64,000 nucleotides of DNA from Paracyclopina nana. Taxonomy: Eukaryota; Arthropoda; Copepoda; Cyclopoida; Cyclopettidae. The stretch is taken from positions 1,002,001 to 1,066,000 of the forward strand of contig JAGUCH010000009.1 in the NCBI GenBank assembly GCA_019096065.1. Reading direction: 5' to 3'. The position numbers and the translations under genes were made by a program. Below the pieces are notes generated by a model that saw only the letters and a program-made list of their open reading frames with translations, had not been told where the DNA came from and did not search any database. Shown piece after piece: positions 1-11,610 of this stretch. The stretch's first letter is position 1; each line of letters opens with the position of its first letter.

Positions 1-79
1 TTTTTGCATGAGCAGTCATCAAAATGTCACCCAGATTTGTAATCTGAAACAAAAAGGCAGACATTTCAAAAATACTAAC

Positions 80-3000
80 CAACTAAGGTTGGTGGAGAGA
101 AAGAAAGTTTTACTCTGTTTGGCAGTGCAAGGAATTGCTTTTCAATGTATGGCAAAGGAGTTCTGCCAAACTTGAGCTTTATAGACAAAGAAGTGTTGCA
201 GTTGCAAACAAAGTCAAACATTCCATCAGGCCTTGTCAAGGTGAAGCCCTCATCTAGGTGCTCTTCATGTGAAATTCGAACTCCTATCAAGCCCTCGCCA
301 TCTGAAGTCACCACTTTTCCTCGTAAAACGCACACAATCCTACAATTAGACACCGGAACTACTAATTATAAAAGTAAACCCAGCGCGCGGAGGAATCCAG
401 CTGCAACAGCCAATGAAAACTCAGGAAAATTCCGCGCGCGCCATTTGTTTTGATTTATGATTGGCTGATTGTACAACGAATGGTTTTCTTTGAAAATAGT
501 ACCTTGGATCAAAGGCTGAAATGTTGGCATAGCTTTGGATGCCAGTGTCAGGTGCTAGCAGAAACTTGACTTTCTCCCAGAAAGTTCCATGGAAAGTTTG
601 CAGCTGGTCAGCCATGTTGGCAGCTTCAGAGAAACTGCTTTTAGGGTCAACCACAGTTGCACAAAGGTGTTTGTCTTGGCACACTGGATTGATGCAGCAA
701 TCAGGGTCTTGGCAATCAATGAGTTCATCTGCGAGAAAGCAAACATTTCTTAGAACTAAGCAGAGGCCTCAAAATTGCTGTCTACCTCCATCATTATCCA
801 GCTTGTCTTGGCAATTCGTTTCCAATTCAGCTCTGCAATCTTGGCCCTTGAAGCCAGGCTCGCAAAAGCACTTCCATTTTGAGTCGATTTGCTTGCATTC
901 TCCATGGTTGAAGCAATTGTGAGGGCATCCAGGAATCGAGCAGTGCTTTCCATTCCATCCATTCAAGCAAGTGCAAGTTCCATTTTCACATCTTCCATGA
1001 TGATAGCACCGGTCATCACACTCTTTTTCATTGAATTAAAATTATAATTATGATTATTTCAAAACAAAAAAGCTAGGGCACACAGTTAAGAGATTTGTCA
1101 TGCTGTTGTTACAGTAATGATATTTACTTAGAGTAATGACAATTGGTCTGTTGTTCCATTTAGAATGCAGAACTGCAACGCCCACCTCCACCTTTACCAC
1201 CTTCAATACTATTAAAGTAATGTACTAAATGAGGCAGGCAGAAAATACACCACGCTTGTAGCAGTGCTCAAGGCTTACCTGGCTTAAAGTGTGGTCTTGA
1301 GTCAAGGTCAATCTTCACAGGGAATGAATGTGCCTCACAAGTAATTAGCACAGTTGAAGGTGTTGAAGCTACTAGCACAGATGTCTACAAAGATACACTT
1401 TAAATCATCTAGTTTTAAAAAGTGTCTTCCTCATTATATACCTTATTGATGTGGCTTTTTATTATCACAGCTGAATTGCTCTCTTGAAAAGTGGGCACGT
1501 TCAATCCACTTTGGATGAGAGCCAGACACGAGGCATTATTGTGAGGATTCACATCAAAGCTGGAATTGACTTCCACTATGATCCTCTCATTTTGACTATT
1601 AATCTCGATCTCCAGTGAACTATTGGCCTTTAAAGCCTTGTCAGAGCTAACAATGAAAGGCTGCTGCTGCTGTCGAGGCTCACAAGTACAGCTTCTGCTG
1701 TCATTGGCTGATATTGCTTCTGCTGCAGCTGGGAACAAAAATCTGTAACCAGGAAACAAGGCTTCAAGGCCTTCAGTTTGACCTTTCTTGGACAAAAGGG
1801 AGTTTGCCCAGAGTTCCACGAGCCTCCATTCGTTCTCTTTAATAGTTGCTCCAGCATCAGAGTCAGCATTTATTTTCTTCTCAGTTGTTGTCGCGAATTT
1901 ATTGCTGCTGATGTTTCTGAAGGCAAAAGCTGCCGCCGAAATGTCTAGGATTTCTGAGAAACTAGGCCGCCGATGCGTGTGTGATAATTGTGAGTCAGAG
2001 TCCTCTTGAATATGCAACAAATCTGGTTTTTCTGTCGTGCCCGAATTATTGGTGCTATTAGATGCTTGCTCATTAATTAATGATACATCTCCATCAATAT
2101 TGCTAGCTTCAATATTGGCTTCTGTTGTGGCTACGTCATTGCCTATAATTAATGTAATGGGCTGAATGCGAAGTTTGTGTAAAACATTCTCTGTGGTAGC
2201 TTCAGCCAAATGAGCATCATCGAGGGCTTTTTCGGGCACTTCCGCAATGAATCCTTCCGTTACGGTTTCTGTTGCTACTTCATATTCAGTCACAGCCTCA
2301 TTTGTGGAGAAACTTTCCGTTGTAGCTTCAGCAAAGCTTTCATCTTCCGTTACAACTTCTGTTGTGTGTTGAGTAGCAGCCTCAACTTCCGTTACATCTT
2401 CTGCTTCTTCGATTGCAGCAACTTCCGTTACACGGTCTGCAGCACTTTCTGTCACGGCTTCACTAATAACTTGGGACACACCTTCCGTTACACCTTCAAT
2501 AGAAGTAACGGCTTCCGTTATGGGCGCATCAACACTTTCAGTGGCAACACCGGTAACGACATTTACTGTTGATTCTGTAGTAGCCTCAGTGGTAAATTCC
2601 GTTACAACAGCTTCATCAAAATTTTCCGTCACAGTTACATGCAAATCTTCCGCTACATTTTCAGTGTCAGCTTCATGCGTAATTTTCGCAGGTTGATCCT
2701 TTGATGGCGACTCAGTTTCAGCCGCTGTCATTTCTTTGGAAGCTTCTGTTACAAATGAAGTCGCAGGAGGATGAGGATCCGTTACATCATAAGCCGTTAC
2801 GCTTTTTGACGCTTCAGTAGCATTAACTGTAACGGCTTCGGAACTCTCATGGAAAGGAGCCGCTGTCATTTCTTCTGTTACAAATGAAGTCGGAGGAGGA
2901 GGAGGATCCGTTACATCATAAGCCGTTACGCTTTTTGACGCTTCAGTAGCATTAACTGTAACGGCTTCGGAACTCTCATGGAAAGGAGCCGCTGTCATTT

Positions 3001-3508
3001 CTTCTGTTACAAATGAAGTCGGAGGAGGAGGAGGATCCGTTACATCATAAGCCGTTACTCTGTTTGACGCTTCAGTAGCTTGAACTGTAACGGCTTCGGA
3101 ACTCTCATGAATAGGAGCAACAGCTGTCGTCTCAGCAGCTATCGAGTCACTTTCCGTTGCCAAAGTAAGGTTCTCATTAATTAATGGATTTTCAGCTGCG
3201 GGCTCAACACTGATGCGCTGCTCATTAGCGTTCAAATTGTTGATGATGACGCGATCATCCGTCGTGACAATGGAATGACCCATATTTTTGAGCAATCGCT
3301 CAATGACATCGGTCAAATCTTCCTTGATATGGTTGACTTGCGGCTCAACTTGGTAGAAAGAGGCCTTTTTGTCGTTCGGCCTCGCCTCAGCCTCCCAAAA
3401 GTCATCATTATTATAATCTTTCTCTTCACTGCACATAATTAATTGAGGCTGCAGCAACGCACTCAGCAATAAGAAAATGGGTAGAAGACAAGAGTGAAGC
3501 AACTCCAT
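80..3508 (-). CDS. Teneurin-like protein with mucin-like N terminus (5' part, runs off window)
   Basis: Five exons joined by phase-matched splice sites, read from high to low coordinates: 1442-3508, 1279-1384, 786-1022, 503-728 and 80-339. The gene continues past base 1. Exon 1 opens with a hydrophobic signal peptide (LLPIFLLLSALL) and then about 650 residues rich in T/V/E/S, including three near-identical blocks of about 38 residues ending in DVTDPPPPPTSFV. The next exons give two EGF-like Cys clusters, the teneurin-type linker LDNDGGDELIDCQDPDCC, a segment ending SYANISAFDPR, and then RGKVVTSDGEGLIGVRIS...GFTLTRPDGMFDF, the TTR-like/FN-plug region of teneurins. Known teneurins are type II membrane adhesion receptors with an intracellular N terminus and eight EGF repeats; here neither is visible and a cleavable signal peptide is predicted instead. 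The teneurin assignment of exons 3-5 is strong. Linkage to the mucin-like exon rests on exon phase and transcript-like order only. Confidence 0.75.
2755..3115 (-). repeat. In-frame tandem repeat, three copies of about 114-126 bp
   Basis: Three consecutive copies encode HESSEAVTV(N/Q)ATEAS(K/N)(S/R)VTAYDVTDP with a following PPPPTSFVTEEMTAAP block. Two copies are almost identical at the DNA level and the third differs at a few bases, which points to recent in-frame expansion inside the mucin-like exon. Confidence 0.85.
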
Positions 3509-3784
3509 GGTAATAGAAGTTCTCTTGGCTTCATGTATAGCAGTAAAAGGTGTTTACGAAATGAGGCAAAAAATACGACTGAACTTGAGATCGATCTGAG
3601 TCAGCAGCTAGCAACACTGCTCAACAGAAGAAGAAGAAGTGAAATCGCCGCCATTAATTACTCGTTTTAGGCGCTGGACACTGTAACGGTCAACCAATGC
3701 AAAGGCGATCGATCGCAACTCACCTTTCTTAAAATTAGCAAAGTAAGACTAATGACTAAAATCCCGTTTCATATCTTTATAATA

Positions 3785-4043
3785 GGCCGTTCTCATATTG
3801 CCGGAAAAAGCTAAGCTAAGCTAAGGTAACATTAGCTAAGCTAAGTTAAAATTAGGTAAAATTAGCTAAGCTAAGGTAAAATTAGCTAAGCTTAGGTAAA
3901 AATTATGCCACGAAAACCGGTTATTTCGCTCAACATTCACAAAAAGCAGCTACTTTGCTTGAAATGTTGAGCGTTTGCTTAGCTATTTTTACCTTAGCTA
4001 TTTTTACCTTAGCTTAGCTTTTTCCGGCAATATGAGAACGGCC
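3785..4043. mobile_element. MITE-like element with terminal inverted repeats
   Basis: The left end GGCCGTTCTCATATTGCCGG and the right end CCGGCAATATGAGAACGGCC are exact reverse complements. Both are followed inward by reiterated TTAGCTAAGC/GCTTAGCT motifs, so the whole 259-bp unit can fold into a long hairpin. There is no coding capacity. A related end fragment (ggccgttctcatatt) lies at about 61421. Confidence 0.8.
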
Positions 4044-4100
4044 TAATTTTTTATGCTCTGCTTATTTGGCACATTTTAATATTGTGATTTTTTTGTGCAG

Positions 4101-4188
4101 AAATCGACCTGTCTCAGACCAAGTCTGGTCGGAAAACCCCAAAGTACTTCTTAAAACATGACGGTCCTCCCGAATTAATTGCTGCGCA
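4101..4188 (+). other. Possible orphan exon
   Basis: A polypyrimidine tract and TTTGTGCAG precede an 88-bp stretch that stays open as IDLSQTKSGRKTPKYFLKHD and onward to IAAQ, ending at a good CAG|GTAAAT donor. It abuts the MITE-like element. No partner exon was found on this strand nearby. It may be a non-coding or 5' exon, a relic of a lost gene, or chance. Confidence 0.25.
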
Positions 4189-4612
4189 GGTAAATACCGA
4201 ATATACTCCATCATAAATGTTTTACTTTATAGTGCGGTTTTGGTAGGAATCGCATATAACCACGCATATAACCACCGCACCGATGGAAAAGTGAAGAAAG
4301 AAGAGAAATTCGTTTGAGGACGAGCTGCAATAACAACACTTTTCCTCTTGAAAAATAACAGGTATGTTTATGCTCAAAAGTTTCTAATGTTTATGCGCTG
4401 TTTGAAAAATGTGCTGAAAGTGCATTTTCAAGTCTAGTTCAATTTCCCTTTGGGCTAAAATGTACTACCTACTACACTAGTATTTTACAAACATAAAATA
4501 GTCTACCACTCCTTATTTGCATTAGAAGTGGAGCTTTCTTCCTTTTCCCCGAGAAATGAGGCTCTCTTTTTCTACCCTGCCAGCAAAAGATAGTCGAGCG
4601 CTCTTTGCATGC

Positions 4613-4629
4613 GCGCGCGCGCGCGCGCG
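4613..4629. repeat. (GC)n microsatellite
   Basis: Alternating GC dinucleotides in an AT-rich intergenic region; a potential Z-DNA-forming tract. Confidence 0.8.
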
Positions 4630-6187
4630 GACGCTGCGCGCAGAGGACGCGAGGCCAAAGGCACACAAAGTATGTGCAGTAAGGTTCCAAGGCCAAATCC
4701 ACATGTTGATCAGCATTCGAAGCAGCCTTTGGAAAGCATAAGGTAAGCATGCACTTTCAAATATTCATGGCCAAAATGAAGTGTGCAATATAAATGTATT
4801 CGATACATCTGTCGTTCCACGGCCTATTTTGTAATAAGGCGAAGAAAAAGCATCTTGGCCTAAATTCCCTCGAGATATGGAATTACAATTAGTTTATGTT
4901 ATATATGTACATCTCTACGCAAGTGTACTATTGTATTTACATGACTACAACATACTTGGGAATTAGTAGTAACTTTTCCGCTACAGTTTTCCCTTTTGTA
5001 TTTTTGTATCCAATATAAACGAATAGTAAAGGCGAAGAATAGCTGTGGAATTTTGAGCCAGAAACGAATATTTTACAAGCCCACGCTTTGATTTCGTTCA
5101 ATATCAATATGATTTGTTCAGCTCACTTTAGTACACTGCCATGTAACGGCGAAATTCTATGGAAGAAATACTTTGAAGAAATTGCGTCCGCTCAAATTTA
5201 GTGTACCGCATCTCACCCTTGTTTTGGACTCCTAACTAGGGATTAATTTGAAGGAAATCATTTCAAAGATTTCATTATTCATCATTTTGCTGCATTTTGT
5301 GTTGGCGTATGCTTAGTTCAACACTTTGCAAGAAAGCACTTTAAAATGCATTAGTTGAAAGCTATGGCATTCACTCATCATGAAAAGGGGATGTGATATA
5401 AAAATACACACTGACGTGCTTTCAATGTAAGTGAATTTTCAAGAGTAGCATAATGCATAGAAAAAGTATCTAAAGCATATCCACAGCGTTGGTATGTATT
5501 TGCCTACTTGATAGCAAAAATACAACAAATATAACGTAATAACCAGCAAAGTTCATACAGCTGTTCTTGACGTCTTGAGCCTTTAAAATCCTTTCATCTT
5601 CTATTTAATAGGCTGGTTTTTCGTTCCCGCGCTCGGTATAAATATTTACTCAATTATCTGAGTCAGGCTACATAAAGGAATGTCACAATTACAAGCCATA
5701 GCTTCAAAAAGGCAAGCCGCAAAATGACTAATTAAATTACTGCAGACTCGCTGCAAGTTTGATAAAAACTGATAGCATGCAGGAGCTGTTTTAAGGTCTT
5801 ATCTGCAAGCCTATTTAAACATTTTTTTTTGCTTAAATGTAGTACTTATTTTCACCAGTTAATAGTCTGTTAAAAAACCAGGGATACTTCACGAATATGG
5901 GAACAAAAGCTAGAATAAGGCTACAAATACTATTCTATTGTATTATTTGTATAGTACGATACAAAAAATAAAGTGAAAGACGTGATTTGAGCACAAAGTC
6001 AGTACAGTTTTAGCTAGCTTTTTAAATTGCTGTTTCCCTTAAAAAAGCCCATTTAATATAAAAGTATAACAAAGAGGCTCGGAATTTAATTATCATATCC
6101 CTTCTTGCTATTTTCAGCAGTCTGAGAAACGTTTGTAGTTGATCCTATAGATAAAAATCCACGAGCCCTCGAAGGCGTTTTATCTGA

Positions 6188-9032
6188 ATGTCCGCGGAGG
6201 CTGAAGCAGACTTGAAACTGACAGTGGACACAAAAGCGGCGCTGGCTGATGAAGAGGCCGAAAAAACGAAGCGAAAATTGACCTCCAGAGGCTCGACGAC
6301 CTCTAGCACCACAACCTCGAGCTCAAAGTTGTCTGTCTCTTCAGCTCCACCATTGAGCTCAAGCTCGTTCTCAGAAATTCCTAGCATTTCCTCACCAATC
6401 TCCACGGCCTCATCTGTGGCAGAGTCCGAGGCATCCAAGATGTCCACCTCTTCATCACTTGGCATTTCTGCCAGAGCCGATCCGCTCACTGGAGCTCCTC
6501 CGTTGGGTGCCAAAAATGAAGAGGTTGTGCGCGGAATTCCCTTCAAGGTGAGCATTATTAAGGCCCCGTTCACCTGTACTATGTGTTTCAAATACAATAT
6601 CACGCTAAAAATAGCAATTCAATTGTTTCTTCACATTTCCCAGCCGAAATTGGCAATAGCCAATCGCTCTTTTTTAAAGCAATTGAGTTAATGCTTCTTT
6701 TTCAGCTCGATACTTTGCCAAAATGTCGAAAATACAGCTGCCAAACTTTCAGAAATCCTTTTTAAAGTAATGCACAAACATGAATTGTACTACATCACAG
6801 AATTTATAGAAGGCGAGACTCAAAAATGTCAAATAAATTACCTCAACTCTCTGATGTTGTATCGGATATTGTAGTAACAGTATTCTAGCGGTATAATACA
6901 AAGGTCTCAGTGTAATGAATCAATCTCCTTGACAACATGACCACCGTTAGCATTAGCCACTAATGCGTAGCATATTTCACACAAGCTTCTCGGTATTTAA
7001 GAAATAAGCCTTACATCATTAGTGTTCATTTATGAGGGCTGTATTGCTTACATCAGTTTTTGTTCCACTGCTTGAAATAACGCGTGCTTCAGACTTTCCA
7101 ATTGACTTTTTTTTGCATTTCCAGGTTGGTCCTCGCTACCACAGTCTAGAGTTTCTGGGCGAGGGAGCTTATGGAGTGGTCGTTTCAGCCATGGATTCAG
7201 TCACCAAAGAGCGAGTGGCCATTAAAAAAGTTTCCCCATTCGAGCACCAAACGTATTGTCAAAGAACGCTCAGAGAAGTCAAAATACTGACTCGTTTAAA
7301 ACACGAGAATATCATTGACCTGAGGGCCATTCTGTGCGAGGACAGGCTGGATAAATTGAAGGTATAACATGGCAAAGTTTTCTAATAGGAAAAGTTTCTC
7401 GCTAGCTGTAATTACGCCCATTTTCTTCCATGTCTGCCAGGACATTTACTTGGTGCAAACGGTGATGGAGTGCGACCTCCACAAGCTGTTGAGGTCGCAA
7501 AAGCTGAGTGATGACCACACGTGTTATTTCGCGTACCAAATCCTGCGAGGCCTCAAATACATCCACTCCGCCAATGTACTGCATCGTGACCTCAAGCCTT
7601 CCAATATCCTCGTCAATTCAAATTGTGACCTCAGAATTTGCGACTTTGGCCTCGCGAGGATTGCTGACCCGGACTACGACCATACAGGCTGTCTCACCGA
7701 GTACGTCGCTACACGCTGGTACAGAGCACCGGAGGTCATGCTCAACGCAAAAGTAACTATTTGATTAGAATCCTATACACATTAGTATCATAACATTAAC
7801 ATTGATAAAGGGCGACCCCAGCGGCCTTTTTGGGCAACATTTGGGATTTTCAGCTGACACTGCTCGAGAAAAAAAACTGAGTTGGCGCGTTTTTGCAACT
7901 CGTAAAGTAGTTCGAAATAAAGACCCAAGCAGATAAGGGTTATCAATTTTTTCAAGGATTACTTCATGACGGTAAAATAAAATGGTTTTAAATCTATAAG
8001 AAACTTAAAACTTCAAGATGGTAGAGTCCTGAAGCTATGCATTAGAAAAAGAAGTAACCATTTATTATAATTATTCGCCCTAAAAAAGTGGCTTGACTCA
8101 TGAAAACAAATTATGATTTTGAACTCAACTCCCAAGTGTTTCTTCAAAACAGTCGGTAGATGGAATGTCTTTGTTACGATACTGCTGTCTATACCTTGTT
8201 AAGAAGATGCAATGGCAGTTTATTTGCATTCTGCAAGGCAATCATGAAGGGGCGGAAAAGTATTTTTAGGCATCCGGATTTTCCCTTCAACATCTCATTT
8301 AGCTGATAGCAATCACAATTGATCGAATCAACTCTTTTTGCCTAGGCTCAGATTTCCGTTCAGATTGATGGCCGAAAATTGGTAGCTTTTTTCTTGCTAC
8401 AACATAAATTAGGAACTTGATTAAAATCACCAAAGCACGCCAAGCATATTTAGGATAAGCTGGGATAATAATCTCCCTGGAATCTCAAGCTATAATAGTA
8501 TATAGCATAGTTTTACAGTCTTTATTCACATCTATGTATAATTTAGGGGTACACCAAAGCCATGGACATTTGGAGCGTGGGCTGCATTTTGGCCGAAATG
8601 TTTTGCAACAAGCCCCTTTTTCCCGGCAAAAATTACCTGGACCAAATATCGAAAATTCAAGAGGTTCTCGGCACTCCGTCTCCGGACGAGACGGAATTCA
8701 TCCGGAATCCAAAGGCCAAGTCTTTTTTGGCCGGCTTGCCCCGCCGTGCCAAGGTGGCTTGGCCTAATCTCTTCCCCAAGGCTGACGTCAAAGGCCTCGA
8801 ATTACTGGATAAGTTGTTGGCCTTTGACCCTTCGCGGCGCGCGGATGTGGAGAGCGCGCTCGCGCACGCTTACTTAACGCCCTATTACGACCCCGCGGAT
8901 GAACCTGTTTCGGAGAAACCCTTCACCTTCGAAATGGAATTTGACGAGTTGCCCACCAAAGAGTTGAAGGAGATGGTCTACAAGGAGGCCGTGGCCTTCA
9001 AAATGGCCCAGCTAACGGAGACTTCTTTGTGA
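6188..9032 (+). CDS. ERK-type MAP kinase (MAPK1/3, rolled family)
   Basis: Four phase-0 exons: 6188-6547, 7125-7361, 7441-7752 and 8547-9032, giving 464 residues. The catalytic domain carries every hallmark of the ERK1/2 family: glycine loop GEGAYG, VAIKK with the ATP-binding lysine, [19 protein letters not shown], catalytic loop [11 protein letters not shown], activation-loop TEY (dual phosphorylation site), the MAPK insert, and the ERK C terminus YYDPADEP. The expected product is a cytoplasmic/nuclear Ser/Thr kinase acting downstream of Ras-Raf-MEK. The odd part is the N terminus: about 108 residues precede the conserved [13 protein letters not shown] start, rich in Ser/Thr/Glu/Ala, against about 15-20 in typical ERKs. 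The ATG at 6188 is the first in the open frame; a shorter in-frame start at a later Met is possible. An AATAAA at 9097-9102 follows the stop. Confidence 0.93.
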
Positions 9033-10923
9033 TTCACACTTTAAATGTTATAATAATCATCATTCTTAATGTTATTCACGCGAATGCTAAGTATGGAATA
9101 AAAAGCATCATTTGTTTGTCCTCTCGGAATAAATACCGTCGCTAAGATCCTTTTTGAGTCGCGCAACCTCGAGCGAATTCTTATTGATGATTGAACCAGC
9201 TTGCAAAATAAAGTATCTTTTTCAATGCCCGGAAACGATGGCAAAGCAGGTTATACCGCTGCATAGTGGGCTATTTTTGCAACTTCGAGAGTACGTGCTA
9301 AATCAAAAAATATCCGCGAAACCCTCTTGGTAATTTTAAAAAGCACAATAATTTAGGGTTAATTTCAAATTAAAAAATGCCAACTAATGCCGAAAAAGCG
9401 CAAAAATGGAACTACGAAATTTATTATATAAGCGCGCAAGCAACAATGTAAGGCAAAATGTAATATAACGCGAAGTTGGTAAAAAAACCAACAAAGAATC
9501 TCCAGTATGAATTGGTTAGCTTTGCAAGCTAGCTACTCCAGCATGGCATAAGCAACAAGTACGTAGCATATACCGACATCATCCAGGAATGTACAGATTT
9601 AACTAGACTTATCCCAAAACCGACCAATCGCGCGTTCAACGCCAAAGACTTCCGTGTGTGAACTACACCGCGGTGTAAATCTTGCTCTTATTCATGTCTG
9701 CCATTATACATTATATCCTTTGTCCCCCCTTTTTTTGTTGCAAAACTACAATTTAAAAAGAAGCTTCAATTCAGCGAAAAAAAGGAGAATGTCCTCATTG
9801 AAAAAATAGATAGTTAAAAAACTTCCCGTTCAGATGTCTTTTTCAATTTGGCAGCAAACAACTGGTTTTCAGCATAATTAGTGGCGATTAGTGCATCCAA
9901 TCATATAACCGAGAATACGATGATGCATCGTGATGCATCGCGAGGTGCGCGCGGAAAAAAAAGTGGACTGACCAGTGTGCGTTGTTAATGTCCTGTTCAT
10001 GTACGCCCCAAACTCCTTAGGAAAATGCACGAAAAACACCTCAAGGAAAGGAGAAAAATTGTCTTATGACAAGCGCCAGCTGACACTAAAAAATCAGATC
10101 GACTTTAAGTCAACCTGAAAGTAAACAAATCTAATTTTGGCTATTAAGAGCTCCACTTTTCAGTCATTTTGAGCAAAATCAAAAGTTGAATTTCATTTTT
10201 TATCAAAGAAACACGTGATGAAAGCTAGTTTGTTTTGAAATATGCTGAAAACCATGAGACAAAATAGCAAAAATTGCCATTAAAAACGCTGCTCGGCCCC
10301 AAGCTGATCTCGTAGAGTGGCAGTCAGCAACAGATTCACTTTTCCTTATGACAATTTTTTCCATACCTTAAGGCATTCTTTATACATGAACAGGGCATAA
10401 GTGCGGTGGCAACAGAACAAGCTACTTTAGCATATTGGTACACATATAGCGGTACCGTTTCTTCATATCCCGCTACTGCGCTAGAGGGGGTGGGTCAAAA
10501 ACGCGCAAACACGCGCAAATGGCGGGGTTGGTGTTCAAGGACACCGAATGAGGGTCCGGACTTGTTCTTTATGAAGATCCTCGCACCTCAAAAAAGACTC
10601 AGTTGTGTGGTTCCCTTCGAACGCTTCACTTCCAATCTCATAGGTAATAACCAGCTTGAATTACGTAACTAAAAAAGCTGCAAGAAGCTTAGTAACTCAG
10701 TGAACGAGCTGAGTTAAGCCTTACAAAGTTTGGCATAAGCTTAAGTTATTATTTGGCTTTGTGAGTTTGGCATAAGTTTATTTGGTATATCTTAGGTATC
10801 TTCAGCTTTCAGTCTCGAGATATTTTCGCGTTAGGAAGTCCACGTTTCAAATTAAGCGAAGCGTGCTAATTAGCACAATAAAGCTAACCAAATTAACATT
10901 ACTTAATTACACATAGCAACATC
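9033..10923. other. Intergenic region between ERK and lectin genes
   Basis: Contains the ERK 3' UTR and a roughly 410-bp MITE copy (9988-10400). I see no convincing gene in the remainder. The short open frame at 10406-10672 has no recognisable motif. Confidence 0.55.
9988..10400. mobile_element. MITE family 2 copy (CCTGTTCATGTA ends)
   Basis: The left end TGTCCTGTTCATGTACGCCC matches in inverted form the right end TACATGAACAGGGCAT. The body (ATTGTCTTATGACAAGCGCC ... CATGAGACAAAATAGCAAAA) recurs near 60222-60566, 61560-61976 and, inverted, 61970-62388. No open reading frame of note. Confidence 0.8.
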
Positions 10924-11556
10924 ATGAGAGTCTTCGTTGTCCTCTCTTTGGTCCTTGCGGTCGCCAACGGCCAGTTCAACTTTGGCAGGTTCTTTGGCCA
11001 ACCCTCCCGCCCCGCCTCCCGCCCCGCCTGCCGCCCCGCCCCCTTTGTAAGCAGCGGTGGTCCTCCCTCTGGTGGCGGCTGCGTCAATGGATTCCACTTG
11101 TCCAGATCAGAGGAGTTCACTTGGCAAGGAGCCCGTGACTACTGCACCAGGAACGGATTCAGGCCTTCATCCCTGGAGAACCAGGCCAAGGTCAACATTG
11201 CCTACCAAATGGTCAGACCCCTGAGATTCTTGTGGACTGGAGGTCAGGTGAACCACTCCAGCAGATCGGTGTCTTGGCCCAACGGAGCTACTTCCACCCC
11301 TGATTGGTCTTTCACTGGAGGGTAAGCTATTTTATTATTATTATCATTATCTTTTTTGGAAAAGTAATGCTTTCAAATGCGAAATTGTACAAAAGGAAAT
11401 ATTCACTGATTTATTTACAGAAACCGAGTTCCCCAACCTGACAACCGCGAAGGCAACGAATTCTGCACTGGCATCCTGAACAACTTTTATGGCGATGGAA
11501 TCAAGTTCCACGACATTGCTTGCCATCACCGTAAGGCTGCTCTCTGCGAATGCTAA
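10924..11556 (+). CDS. Secreted C-type lectin domain protein
   Basis: Two exons, 10924-11321 and 11421-11556 (phase 2 junction), give 177 residues. There is a signal peptide (MRVFVVLSLVLAVANG), a short Pro/Arg-rich linker with repeated RPA units, then a single C-type lectin fold: NGFHLSRSEEFTWQGARDYC, LWTGG, a conserved W in TPDWSFTGG, and the closing Cys residues in NEFCTGIL and KFHDIACHHRKAALCEC. Sugar-binding EPN/QPD motifs are not canonical: QPDN occurs at the start of exon 2, so Ca-dependent galactose-type binding is possible but not shown. Arthropods use such small lectins in haemolymph pattern recognition; that role here is inference. AATAAA-like sequence follows the stop. Confidence 0.88.
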
Positions 11557-11610
11557 TGGCTGACTAATAATAAATTGCGTATTTATTTGATGATGATAAT
11601 TGTTACGTTG

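Larger units (their letters stand above)
3509..6187. other. Intergenic region between teneurin-like gene and ERK (divergent promoters)
   Basis: Divergent upstream region. It holds an inverted-repeat element (3785-4043), a possible orphan exon (about 4101-4188), a (GC)n run near 4613-4629 and otherwise AT-rich sequence in which I see no gene. Confidence 0.6.

Noticed and set aside
2210-2572. 120-residue plus-strand open frame with FRY repeats
   Set aside because: Antisense of the repetitive TV/TE-rich teneurin-like exon.
10406-10672. 88-residue open frame after a MITE copy
   Set aside because: No domain, repeat-flanked, no splice partners.
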